Of a DNA stretch of 64,000 nt, positions 42,505-54,896 are shown one piece after another. Location of the stretch: positions 24,324,527-24,388,526 of the forward strand of contig OX485808.1 of the NCBI GenBank assembly GCA_950295325.1, read 5' to 3'. Within the stretch, counting starts at the first letter, position 1. Each line of letters opens with the position of its first letter. The notes under the pieces are model-generated. The model made no database searches. It was not told where the DNA came from and worked only from the letters and a program-made list of their open reading frames with translations. The stretch comes from Polytrichum commune (taxonomy: Eukaryota > Streptophyta > Polytrichopsida > Polytrichales > Polytrichaceae). A program made the translations under genes and the position numbers.

Positions 42505-45500
42505 TATATCCTGCATACAAAAACAAAAAAGAAGGAAAGAATTAGAGCCACGTGCCATCCACAAATTGAATGCCATGTCACACAAAGAAAGAAAGAAAAT
42601 AACATTTGGCATAATTTGTATATGCAGTGCATGGCAAGACTTCTTCTATGCTTCATGCCTACTTGGTGTCATTGTTGTGTTGTTTTCAAACAACTCTTGA
42701 TATGGAACACACCTTGTCTAAAGGCAAACCAACATAGCAATGCAATTGATGTCGATCAAAATTGGACTTTTGATGTTCTGGTCATCTCGGTTATCACAAC
42801 AACCAACATCTGTGTGGGTAGAATGGAAAAGTTTCTAAGAAGTGACATGCCCAACTTGACTTGATACATTCATTTTATGCATTATAGTTCGGTCATTGGG
42901 GCGATTCCAATTGGATATTATCAAATCCACCAAATTATTTTACACGCCAAACATACCAACATCATAAATTAACACATAATTATATTATATTGTACATTGA
43001 ACTAGTATGTCAACTATGGATTTCAATAAAATTCATCACATGCCACTTATTGACATATTTGGTTCGCAATATACAATACATAACATTGCATTGTCAAACT
43101 TTGATGTTTCCAACATGAAAATGAACCCAAGGTGAATATAAAATGCTTAATCCCTTAAAGATTTAGGTGTATTGTGTACTACAAATTATTTATAACCTTC
43201 GTATGAAGTCCAACATGAGATAAATACCAACTTATTGTGCACACCCTATATGCTCGGAGTACCATGAGGTGCATATAACCTCTTCCTAAGTGGACATAAT
43301 ATAAAATTCCTCACCCATCCAAATTATGACACCAAATTGTATAGAAAATTGTTTAAGTCTACTTGTTATGTCTTGTACACCTAAAATGTATAAGAAAGCA
43401 CATAAATTTTTGTATCACACATAAATTATAGGACAACACGTGGTGAAATTTGAGTGGAATTTTAACAAGGATGCACAATCCATCACAACCATAACACACT
43501 CTTATCCCTAACCCATTGAGAACTATAGAGCACAAGCAAATTCGAGCATCAATTTTGTTATCAACAATGTGATTGACAACTTGAAAGAGCATAGAGGTCA
43601 AATTACTTTATTTAACCATTCCGAACAACTCCGGAAGAATTAACATCAATTGCACTTTTAATATAGTGGGTGATGAACGAAGCATATGAGGTCATCAACA
43701 ACACAATGGGAAGTTTCAAAAACTGCAATTGCAAAAACCCACAACATTTTTTACGAATTAGTTGAGCACGTCAAACATGTGTATGGGGATGTTAATACAT
43801 GAGTCCAGGGGGCAGAACTTTTACTTTCTTCTTGCATGGTGGTGTCTTTTAGACACCTTGGTGTGTTCTTCATTTGATTATCAAATGCAACTTCATAGTT
43901 CCACAACTTGAAACATTCATTTTTCCAAAGTGGGTACTAATCCTTCAATCTCATCCACCTCCAACTGCAGTACATACAACCATCTTTTCCAATTTATTTT
44001 TAGTCCAACATTCATTTTTGTCATTTCTAGCATGCTTTGATATTGGCACATGCACTCTACCATAGTTTGGCATAGTGGTCTTTTGTTCTCAGTTCAATTG
44101 ATAATTAAAACTTATTTCTAAACACACCACCTTATTTCAATTTTTGTCCATAGTGAACCAAAGTGCCATTACAATCCCGATTCTTGACAAGACCAATCTC
44201 CACTGGACAAGGTTAGAAACAAGTTCATGGGTGTTTCATTCACAATGATGGCATCAACTCTCCAAAGCCAAAAAAGATGAAATGGATAACCAAATATCTC
44301 CACATAAACTCAGACTCACCTAACCAAATCGTATTGAACGTTCCTTTACTAAGAACGACAATCAAGATATATGATTTTTGAATAACCCAACTTTTGCACC
44401 GAAGTTTCAGCTTCCCCCTGCAAGGCATCAACAACATGGTCAATCATTCTTAATGTTGGAAGTCCGGGATGGAATACTCTCACAAGTACTTTTATTGTTG
44501 AGATGCAATTCTCTTCCATCAATACTCCTCAGCCCAACACAAAGATGAGTCTAAATTTGGTGTACAAATATTGTCTCCAACTTGATGTCAACTGATGCCC
44601 ACGATTTTATGTAAATGATCTTCCTCAACATGCAGTACCTTACAAGGAACAAGAGTAACCGTGGATGTATTTAATAGCACCTTGTTTGAATTTCCTTCAC
44701 AACTACCTTGTCTATTTGAAACTTGTCCACTTGAAAGATGTTGCATAACAAAATAACCATCAGAATAGATTACCATGCATGGCAATCAAATTCAGCAGAA
44801 ACTTAGTGGACCTTCTTCATGACCTGCACCTATGCAATCTAATGAACGTCGGCTTCTATGTAATATAAAGTGATCAAGTTTGTATACATGGAGATCCTAT
44901 ATTTGCAGACATGTGACTGCTCTTCTATAAAATTTCAGGCGTCTTCAATCGAAGATCATTATGTGAAGGCTAGGGATAAGTTGACATGTATGCCTCAGTG
45001 CCGTCAAAAATTTACAAAAGTATCATATTAGCCCGTTCTCCGAATCACTTCTCTCCATAAGGTATGCAACCTATAATGCTTCCAAAGCACTTTGGAGAAC
45101 AAAGACAATGCCAAGACTTGCTTACCAATTGCTCTCCAGAGCTGGGAAGAACCGAGCAACCCAAAACTTACCTTTGCCGTTGCTCGAGGCTACACAATCT
45201 CCTAATGTGAAACTTAATCAAAAGTTGTCAACCACCGTCTACACCAACACTGAAAACTGCTTCATGCTCATGGCTAGAGGAGAAGAAAAAAAGGACGAGC
45301 CACAAGCAAGCAGAACATGCCGTAGCTATGGAGGAGAAGAAGGGTATGGATGGCTATGGCTGGGGACTCGTACTTATAGAAGTTGCATGGAGATTGATTG
45401 ACTTACTCTCATTTAATTGCAACTTGTCAAGTCCAAATATCTATATCATGAGTAATTGGAGATAATGTATCTCACTCCACGATTTTCAACATGGAGGAGA

Positions 45501-46744
45501 AAGAACCCGCGCAATGATAGCAGACCGCCTCAAGCTACTCCACACCTATTATAATCCCGGTAAGTAAATGGCATGCGACCACATCATTATCACTCGTCTA
45601 AATTTCGTTCATGGTTGACATAGTGCAACCCGGGCACCGTGATTGAATAGCGTTCATGGACATCATCGTCTAACGCTAGCATCGATGCATCTCCTACCCC
45701 TGCAAACGAGCCTCCATTGCGGCCCTCACCAACGAAAAAACAATCAATGCATCTTAATACAAGGGAGACAGTACTTAGATGGAGCAAATGGCAAACTCTA
45801 CACCAATCGTCGACTTGGACTCCATGCCAAACTTGTTGCACGTGATTCTAGATAGAATTCACGGGTAGGTCACTCTAAGGCATTTTTGTGCACCACGTGC
45901 GGCTGGGGGTTTTTTGTTTTGGGGCTATTTACCTTCAAGGGTTGAATTAAAGCCTCCCTATAATTACTTAAATTTCAAAAATGGCCCATTTGTTTGCACC
46001 CTTCCATTACTTATATTGTCCAAGTCACTGCAATTTTTTGTACTCTATATTCCTTTTAAGTAATAAAAGCTAATCTACTTCCTAACGCATTGACGAGTGT
46101 TAAGGGAAATCATGGAAACAAAGAAGGGTGCAAACAGTAATATCATTGCAAACAAAGTTATGAAGAAAACACATAGGAGACCATAGCAAACATACTAAAC
46201 ATACCTTCTAGGATCCTTATCTTCAGCCCCTATATTAATTTTACAAAAAAATAATGGCCCACATTTTATGTCCATCTAACTTACTTCTAATGGGATTGTC
46301 TACATTTAATGGCCCCTTCATTATTTGAAATTCCTTTATAATTTTTATTTCAAATGATTTTAATCCTCTCTATATTATGCCGCACGTCGTTTTTTAAATG
46401 CACTAAGTGACCTACCTGTGATAGAATTCAATCGAACTTCCCAACTCCACAGGCTTCCATCAACACTCCCATGTGCAGATCTTCGTGCTCATCACCCACT
46501 TGTGCACCATTCTGTCTACGCACTCATCTTGCTTGCAAAAGATTGCTCCCCACTTTCAAAAACCCACTGCAAACCACCCACCCACCCACACACCTTCACC
46601 AAAACGCACAACCCACCCTCCCATGCAAGAAAGTGTTTGGCACCTTATAACAGATCCACAAATGGTGGTGCATCTCTCATAGGGTGGTGGCTATGGCCCA
46701 ATTACCGCCAACTTGCCGAGTGCGTGGGCTCCAGTATTGTGATG
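42505..46744. other. intergenic, no gene recognised
   Basis: The start upstream of the receptor should hold its promoter and a probable 5'-UTR intron acceptor (TGCAG just before GATATAATGG, near 42509-42515). Beyond that the sequence is AT-rich and unassigned. The longest frames (45108-45401 plus; 44443-44240 and 44785-44588 minus) lack known motifs. At 46680-46735 a GGGTGGTGGCTATGGCCCAA block recurs at 49738-49795. Confidence 0.45.
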
Positions 46745-47025
46745 CACCCTAACCTTGATAATGTCACACCCTCCGTTTCACCAAAAAGTGTGATATAAAC
46801 AAGGTGTGACATACTTGATAATGTCACATTTTGTGCATAATGTGATATTATCAAAAAATATGTAGAAAATCAAAATATAATTACAATTTTTAAAAAAATA
46901 ACAAATACGAGACTTCAATGTTTTTGAATGTAAAATCTAATTCAAAATTGTGAATAACAACAAGAGCACATCATAATGTGTCATTGAGATTAGGTAAAGA
47001 CCTCTCACTAGAGACAAAGAAGCTT

Positions 47026-47304
47026 CTAATGCATGTCACATTGTTTTGTTGATGTTAAATGTGCAACACTAATTCTAATGAGTTTGTCATGGATTTTTTC
47101 CATTTCTAACAACTCATGAGTGCTGAAAATCTGAGAACCTTGGCTAGCCATAAAATTCAAAACATCTTTAGCATATTTTTGTGCATCGCTTAGCTTCACT
47201 ACTTTAGACTCATCATCACTGCTATCAACAATCAATGGATCCACTTCCATGGAATCAAGGGAAAAGGTGAGTTTGATTAGAAGTGCACATGTGGAAGATG
47301 GCAA
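47026..47304 (-). pseudogene. possible CENP-B/pogo-like transposase C-terminus
   Basis: A 92-codon frame with an acidic patch (VDSSDDESKVV), a KLSDAQKYAKDVLNFM helix and a second helix ELLEMEKIHDKLIRI ending in STKQ. This order, acidic stretch then two helices then 'KQ', is typical of the C-terminal tail of Tigger/pogo-type DDE transposases that share ancestry with CENP-B. No catalytic DDE residues remain. A second fragment upstream in the element (47866-47626) has a KLKSEEYLRVWKMV-like part and may belong to the same protein, split by the LTR. Assignment rests on style and location within inverted repeats. Confidence 0.3.
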
Positions 47305-47858
47305 TGCACTGATGTTTTACCTCTGTGGCGGAGAACACACGTCCACTCTCATAAAAAGGATCGTAGTTGCCGAGCTCAATCTGTCAAATTATGATACAGG
47401 AAAACACTCATTCTTAATGCTACTTCTGAGAGGGAGGAAGGTTAAATGAGCACTAAATCAGAAACAATAGGGGAAGGGTAGAGGGGTGGATCACAAGTAG
47501 GACTTTTTCAAGTCCCGGGTGGCAACTCTCCCCTTTACAATATTTGTTTCTAAATTACTCCCCGTGAACTGATGCTTCATTGGTACTACACAAAGAGGAA
47601 CGTATCTTCATAGATTTTTAGTGCTACATATGCTTGGAAATAAGGCGTGGAGAGGAACCCATTGATATCATCTGTGTCTGAGATGGAGAAGCTTCAGACT
47701 TACAAATGTCAGTGTCTACAGAACCAAGATAAATCAAATTTTCTACAGCAGGGTTCACCATCTTCCAAACCCGTAGGTATTCTTCACTTTTAAGAGTATC
47801 ATGAAACTTCTTAGAATTTACAATCTTGAAGGTGTGTCTAATGCGAAAGCATGCAGCT

Positions 47859-48820
47859 TGTCGCAACCCTTGCTAGTCCCCCTTGACAATCTTGCCAATT
47901 TTCAATTCTAGCAAAGGTTACGAGCGCTAACCATTCGAATTCCGCCATGCTAATGGTTAGCTCTTCCTACCCCGGACCATATAGTTCATAGGAGGGGAAC
48001 CAACCCTCCTACTTTACTTTCGGGACTCACCCCTTAATCGGTAACCAATTCCCAAATGTGGACTTCCATCCATGGAAGTCCAATCCTATGTTGATCATCG
48101 CATTGCCGGAGCAACACTACAACAACCCGAACCATACTAGGCAACTATGGCCTCACATTGGGCCAATGCCCATGGAGGCCGTGCCGTTCGGCCTCGGGTG
48201 GGTGAGGCCACACCACCTCACCCATATAAGCCTCTAGGACTTCACGCGGGGCCCCTACCCCACCATCAACCAACCTCTTGTCTCTCTACCAAGAGTTGGG
48301 GCCAAGTGGACACTTTCCCTTAGCCGCTTGGCCTAGAAGCCCCCATCAGCTTCAGACCATCATAACTTCCTTGTATGATGTCTGATTCCAACAACCAACC
48401 ACTCCCTCCTCATCTACGCTTCACGTAGATGCCGATGGACTCCTCATTTGCCCCATTCGGGCAAGCATTGAGGAAGTTATGCCTGTTTGAACCTTGGCAG
48501 TCCCGGGAATCACTCCCAGGCACTGCTGTACCAGGGCGCTGTCCCGGGACAGCGCCCCACTCAAATGGCCATAACTCCTAGCTCACACCTCCGATTGAGG
48601 TGATCTTGAGCATTCTAGAATCATCACGCATAGCTCATGGCCTTACCCTTGTGCCTCCTAGTCTCCGTGGGTGGGAGGCGTTCCCCACGCCCGGGGCCCT
48701 CACCCACACTAGGATCACTTGGGCCCTCTCACCAACGGCGCCACAAGTCCCGGGTGTCAGTCCGGGGTCCCCCTTGTGCCCATGGTGTTTCGGGCACTCC
48801 TCATGGAGAGGTGCGCGACA
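47859..48820. mobile_element. solo LTR, second family, TSD CAGCT
   Basis: The 962-bp block begins TGTCGCAACCC and ends GTGCGCGACA (terminal TGTCGC...GCGACA) and is flanked by CAGCT at 47854-47858 and 48821-48825. The same sequence begins at 63200 and runs toward the window end. It is GC-richer than its surroundings. No internal coding region is present, and orientation is not assigned. It interrupts the inverted-repeat element at 46745-49400 and so is younger than it. Confidence 0.85.
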
Positions 48821-49401
48821 CAGCTCCAACAAATTGCTTCTCGGAAATGTTTTACCAGCTCTAAATCTTCAAGGTTAAGAGGCATTTATCGACATTGGAA
48901 ATGGCTACTGAAGGAATGCAACTAAGGTGCTTACCATGTGTCAAGCCTCAAAGCTTCAAAAGTACCATTTAGGAAGAAACCTTGTGGATGCAGCAGTTTG
49001 TTGAGGAGAGCGGCAAGAAGATGAGGGGCAGAGCGGTGTGTGGAGCGGCGAGAGGAGAGAGCATACGATGCAGGCGGAGCTACGAGAAGTTGATCTGCAA
49101 GAGAAACCGTTGCTTCTTCGGCATATGAGATTCAAGATTCAAAAACCCAAGATTCAAGCGGAAGCAGGTAAAGATGCCGACATCATCCATAGAATTTGTT
49201 GTCCATCCGGCCTTTTTTCATCCATGTTACTTGTTATTATCACACTTACACTACAAATTTTGAAAAAAAAAATGTGACATTATCAAGGGTGATAGTGATA
49301 ATAACGAGGGAGTTTTACACTATGGAAATCGGTTTCAAACTTTTAGGTGACAATATCAAGGTGTTCTATTAACAAGTGTGATATTATCAAGGTTAGGGTG
49401 T

Positions 49402-49735
49402 AATCCCGGCCTCGGCTTTCTCGAGGATTCCGCCCGACTGAACTTTAACCTTAACTTATAAGCCGACAGAAGCGTCGGATTGAGTCCCCCATAACTTTCG
49501 CAACATGTTCTGTTTTTCCCACACTTCAAGCCACTGTTACATCACCACACAGAATAGATTATTACACCGTTTAGGGTATTACACCGTCACATACCCTATT
49601 TGCAAAGGGCTTAAACTAGATGCCTAGAGACCGCCTAGAGGTCTCACAGTGTCACATACACTAATTGACAATATGATTCCATTCGTCAACATAAGTAACT
49701 TCTTTAAGTGAAAAAAGAATCTACATTATGACATC
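49402..49735. repeat. short dispersed repeat B, copy 1
   Basis: Begins CGGCCTCGGCTTTCTCGAGG and ends around ATTATGACATC. It matches 50905-51230 in the same orientation (CTTTCTCGAGGATTCCGCCC, CATAACTTTCGCAACATGTT, GATTCCATTCGTCAACATAA). It starts directly at the right end of the inverted-repeat element. No coding capacity. Confidence 0.8.
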
Positions 49736-50289
49736 TTATAGGGTGGTGGCTATGGCCCAATTACCTCCAACTTGTCGAGTGTGCGGGCTCTAGTATTCGA
49801 ATACCCTAATGGTGGCCGGTGGAATTGTGGGCGGTGGTCCCTCCCAGGGTTGAGTTCTTCAAGGGATTTGGCCCAACACAAGTTTCAACTTCGGCAATAT
49901 AATATTTTACATTTTACACAATTCAAGCTGCCATGATTGTTGCATCACAATCTATGGCGCTTGAATAGTCTATGAGTTTGCATGGAACTTAAGTCAAGTT
50001 AAATTAATTCATGCGGACTCGGCATACTACCCCACATGAGCTGCCTAGGGCTCGGTGACTAATTGCAATTTTCCAAGTCCAAGTTCAAGGCCACCTGCAC
50101 ATTGATACACTCTAAATTCCGTAATATCAACCTCCTTAATGTCACACCTTCTCTTATATCCCGAAACCCTAGGGAACGGATGTTCTCAATAGAAATTTCT
50201 CTCCTTGTTATCACGTGTTTCCACTCCCATATATATCATGGGTTTTGACACTAAAATAAACACCCAAGGAATTCAAACCACACGCTCAC

Positions 50290-51410
50290 ATGCAAGATAC
50301 TTTTGAGCGTACTAATGACAAGTGTCATGTGTTTACATTTTAGTATACAAAAGGAAAATATTCTTGATCATACTAATGGCAAGTGTCATTTGTGTCAAGA
50401 TGTAGACCATTGAGTTTAGGCATCCACCTCATAACACTATTGAACATGCTTATGCTAAGATATTAGTAAGCACACTTGAACGCCAAGTGTCATAAGACAA
50501 CAATAATGATGACATTGTTAATCATCAATGTAACCTAGCATATGCTTCAAAATAGGGCAAGTGACACTAAATACCCTAAATTGTGTGGAGCTCTAACGTG
50601 GGTTGAAACATAACTTTGTCGACATCAATTCTCAGTACAAGAGTTTGTGTGGGTTCAACACTACTATGTACAATGAGGTTGCCCTGCACTAATTTATCGA
50701 TATTCCACATTACTTTAGGCATTCACTATCATAGTTACAAAAATACAAAAATTGTTTTCTTTTAAACCGTGGCTGCAACATCGATGAATAAACAAAGCTT
50801 ACAGTAGGTTTTTGTGATCTGATTTTGACCCAGTGTATGCACTTATTATAAGGGGATTGTTTAAGTTGCCAAGTCCAAGTGGGATACGGCATGTTGGGCA
50901 TTGGTCCCTCCCGGCCTCGACTTTCTCGAGGATTCCGCCCGACTGAACTTTAACTTACATGCCGACAAAAGCGTCGACTGATTGAGTCTGCCATAACTTT
51001 CGCAACATGTTCTGTTTTCAAGCCATTGTCACATCACCACACAGAGTAGATTTTTTACATCGTTTATGGTATTTAAATGTCACATACACTATCCGCAAAG
51101 GATCTAAACTGGATGCCTAGAGGCCGCTTAGAGGTTTCAAAGTGTCACGTCTACTAATTATCAATATGATTCCATTCGTCAACATAAGTAAATTTTTTAA
51201 GTGAAGAAGGAATGTACATTATGACATTTAGATCAACACATTGGGATGAGTTAGATGATAGTCTTGCGTTTTAGTATGCAAGGGGAAAATATTTTTGAAC
51301 GTACTAATGGCAAGTGTCATGTCTTTACATTTTAGTATACATGAGGAAGATATTCTTAAGCATATGACTGGCAAGTGTCATTTTGTGTACACTTTAGTGA
51401 AGTTAAAGAC
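50290..51410. repeat. degenerate tandem motif and repeat B, copy 2
   Basis: Units of roughly 80-90 bases built around CTAATGGCAAGTGTCATGT and TTTACATTTTAGTATAC occur at about 50318-50395 and again at 51250-51400, on either side of repeat B copy 2 (50905-51230). The arrangement suggests one decayed element containing these motifs. No gene seen from 49736 to 52186 otherwise; TIR-like or coding signals were not found. Confidence 0.6.
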
Positions 51411-52186
51411 CATCGTGTAACATAAGTATGCGCCTCACAACATTATTGAACGTACTCATGCCAAGACATTAGTAAACCCACTTTTATGCCAAGTGTCATG
51501 AGGTGACACTTATTGTAAAGTTGTTAATCGTCGGTGTAACCTAGCATATGCCACAAAAATAAGGTAAGTGACATTATTACGCATGTGACACTAAATACCA
51601 TAAATGATATTATATGGGTGGAAAAGTAGTGTGGATGTCATTCATGTCGACCACACTAATAGTCTAGTCAATGTAGAGATAATGAGAGCTGCAGACCATG
51701 GGTCTTCTTCTATGTCTTCTTGGAGACTTCCTACGAACTTCTCAAATCAATGAAGTAATTACACTGAATATGATATTTAGTGTCACCAATTCTAATTGTC
51801 TTGCTCAATACCAATTATAAACTGCGGTACAGTGTCACAAACACCATATGTTAACCCAACATTATTTGCTATTCCTTGTAATTTTTGGGGGGCATTATAG
51901 ATTTATAGTGTATTAATTATAGTCACTTACCAAGTGGATTTTTATCCATGACAATATTTCATCACGCGTTGTTGACAAGAGAAGGTAGGGTTTTGGCCAA
52001 TGGATGAATTCATCCATCATCCATGACAATATTTGTTCACTTATTCATAGGAAGTGTCATCCAAAAAGTTACCATATCATACCATTAAATACCATATCAC
52101 CCTAAATATCATATTAAGTGTGCTAGCATGCGAATCCTATCGTCCCACATCAATGGAAGAACAATGCAAATCCACCTCTTTGATAG

Positions 52187-52640
52187 ATCCCCTTTCTTTG
52201 CCCTTTATGGACAATGTCCTTGGCTTAACAACTTGACCAATCTCAAACCTCGCAATTCATTGAACAATTTTGGATGCAAAGATATATTGTCATCCACATG
52301 GGGCTCCATCACTCCAATGATTGTAGCCAATACAATTAGCTTGAAAATGTGAAAAACAAACTACTACTATTGTCCACCTCATCGAGTTCACATATAATAT
52401 TCTACATTGATTTCCTTCCCCTTTCAAGACATTATTTGTTGTGCTTGTGAAGATCGAGTTTGTCCAACATCCCCTTGCAAATGCATGCTTTTTATCCAAT
52501 CTTGTTGTTTTCACAAATTTTTGTGCACCTCATCTGGGTTTATCTCAACATTGAACAACTTCACACATGTTAGAGCCACATCCTTCAACTTGCAACATCA
52601 GCTTATGACCAAAAATGCCAAAGAAGACAATGCGTTCAAG
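52187..52640 (-). repeat. copy of the receptor 3' flank
   Basis: Direct duplicate of 37730-38195, in the same orientation, without any LRR, NB-ARC or kinase sequence next to it. The homology begins at CCCTTTCTTTGC and stops around ACCAAAAATGCCAAAGAAGA. It is probably a remnant of a second receptor gene, or a mobile segment shared by such genes. Confidence 0.7.
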
Positions 52641-54256
52641 TCAAGAGCTCCGTTAACTCAAGTACCCTAAACTTCTTTGGTTGAATCGATCAACTTAAGG
52701 TGGAAATCCTAGAAAATAGAAGTCTAGTGATTGCATGTTCCATTATGTTCACCACATTGGAGTTTGGCGTCGCAAAAAATGGGCTTGATTTGTTGAAAAA
52801 TAATGAATGCAAGTTCAAACACATCCACCTTGTTTGCATATGTTGTGTGCGTGCAATGATGTTGAATTAAATAAACAATATAGTGTTATTTCTCTTTGAC
52901 CTAAAATTAAGTTCCTTATCCATCAACAAAAGGTCCAGCGTTGGATAGGTGATAGAGTTCTCCAACGATGTGCAAAATCTCTATACAATGGAAGTTGCTA
53001 GTTAATGATCATAATGTCCTACCAATGGCCTACTCAATGGCCATAATCTAATATATACTCCCGGATTGCATGCCGATTTTGGGCTAGTGTTGTTAAAGCT
53101 TATTAAGTTATACATAGAGAAGGGGAGTGTAACCAATGCATAGGACTGACACTCCCCAAAAATTAAAAAACTAGTAAGGACCACCGTATAAAGTATAGGC
53201 ACCCATGACCGATCACTTAAGAATTCATGCGTTAGATCTGGAGTAGCATTAGGCCATGTAAACATCACATGTGTAGGAAGATAGAACCCGAGATAGAAAT
53301 AAGGAGGATGGCAAAATTTGCACTTAGTTTATTCCTTGAATTGAAATTATTATAAATTTTTGAAGCCAAAAGTCGGTCCAAACATATTGCCAATGTCGAG
53401 AGTCTACCTAACCACTCATTTCAATCACTCAATCATCCTCACTTATTATCAAAACCAAGGACATGTGTCATGACATTGTTGGTTCCTCCCTAATCGACAT
53501 TGAGTCTCAACTTCATTGGAATTGGGTCCTAGCCTTATTGAAATTATGAGACCCTATAGGTTCCCAATGGGATGTTGATCGGGAATAGGTGCTTCAACTA
53601 GCATAGAGCTTGAAGGCCCTTGGCCTGTGATATATACCATTCTTTTCTACTTCTAAAAAACATGAATACAAAATGGCTAAACGTCCCTTTCACATTCTCA
53701 AGGCTTGCTAAAAGAAAAAAGAAAAAGAAGTCATTTCTAGCATTTTCAACATTCCTAGCATCAAAGTAACTTGGGGTCTTCATATCTAAATCCAATATCA
53801 AATTTGATATAATGCAAGACAAATTGAAACTCAAGTCAATTTATTGATTGCAATCTTCAATTTGAACCACAAGCATGTTAGAATATTCAAACAAATTGTC
53901 ATTATGCTTCTCCTCGTATAATCTATCATAATCTAGCATAGAGCTGCTCATATTTCCACATAATCCAATGAATATAGTTCGTTGAAAAAATCACATTTTT
54001 TTTAAAAAAAAAATTCTTATTGAAATGTGACATTGGTCCCGAGGCCAAGAATTGACCACCCATTTTGGGTGCACCCAATTCAACGAGCTCGGGCCGTGTC
54101 ATACCATGCATTTTTTTATTAAAAAATTTATACCACCAAATCGGCCCAGCCTCTAGATGCAAAGACGTTGGGACCGATTTCAACCTTTTGACCAATCACA
54201 AGTGAAGATTTCAAGCCTCTTACACAACAAATTGGCCTGGCCTCTAGGTGTAAAGC
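52641..54256. other. intergenic, no gene recognised
   Basis: No coding region or bounded element found. Near its right end, two similar blocks (54130-54165 GGCCCAGCCTCTAGATGCAAAG and 54230-54256 GGCCTGGCCTCTAGGTGTAAAG) form an imperfect direct repeat of about 95 bases. Confidence 0.5.
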
Positions 54257-54763
54257 CCCAGGGAGTGCACTGTTCAAGTACTGTAAATATACACGTGCGT
54301 GCACAAAAGGGGTATTATTTAGAACAAGCATGTACAAAATGTACGTACAAGAGACATATTGCTATTAAGCAGGAAGTAGATATACATGAGGCTGGAGATA
54401 AGGCTATAGAAAAATATATGTAAAGTACGCGTTTACGCGTTTACGCGTTCAAGTCAGACCTGGAGCAAGAATCATGCATTTTTTCATCCACTAAGTAACG
54501 ACTTTATAACTAAAAATCCATAATTTGATATTATACATATAATAGGGCCATATTTTTGCATTTCCAAACATTTGTACACATGTTATATACAATTTCTGTT
54601 TTTGTTTTTGGACCCTTGTGTACGTATGGGAATGTATTTTGAAGCAATGAGATTTGTAAGTATATTGCTTGATTTTAGCAAAAATAAAATGTATACAGGG
54701 GTATTTTAATAAGGGGCATGCACGCACGTGATGCTTGGTTTTAATGAATAGTGCACTCCCTGA
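54257..54763. mobile_element. Mutator-like MITE, 9-bp TSD GTGTAAAGC
   Basis: Inverted ends CCCAGGGAGTGCACTGTTCA (left) and, as complement of the right end, TCAGGGAGTGCACTATTCA. Further inside, CACGTGCGTGCA and ATACCCCT-type words also pair. GTGTAAAGC flanks both sides exactly (54248-54256 and 54764-54772). A 9-bp duplication suggests a Mutator-type origin. No protein is encoded. It inserted into a copia-like LTR. Confidence 0.8.
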
Positions 54764-54772
54764 GTGTAAAGC

Positions 54773-54896
54773 AGCCTTTACTCTGTCCTTGTGGAAGGTA
54801 TAAATTGGTTGGCAAGCGTCCTCTCTCCTATACAACTAGTTTTAATGGGTACGTAAAGCTTGGGTTTGTATATATGGTCTCAACATGTTATCAGAG
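54773..54896 (+). repeat. 3' part of a copia-like LTR with PBS-like site
   Basis: Sequence after the MITE has a TATAAAT (54799-54806), ends in CTCAACA (54885) and is followed by TGTTATCAGAG (54886-54896). That is one base off the TGGTATCAGAG complementary to initiator Met tRNA used by plant copia elements. No gag or pol follows. The LTR's left end was not identified; the MITE lies inside it. Confidence 0.5.

Larger units (their letters stand above)
46745..49400 (-). mobile_element. TIR DNA element with pogo/CENP-B-like remnants
   Basis: A 25-bp inverted repeat bounds the element: CACCCTAACCTTGATAATGTC at 46745-46765 (continuing ACAC) and its complement at 49376-49400 with one difference. Subterminal copies of TTGATAATGTCACA occur inside each end (46812-46830, 49272-49290). 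The right flank reads TA, the left TG, so a TA target duplication with one change is possible. Minus-strand coding fragments resemble the C-terminal half of pogo/Tigger-type transposases. The element is interrupted by a solo LTR at 47859-48820. Confidence 0.5.

Noticed and set aside
48600-48925. Overlapping GC-rich frames near 48.6-48.9 kb
   Set aside because: They fall in the solo LTR of the second family and show no domain.
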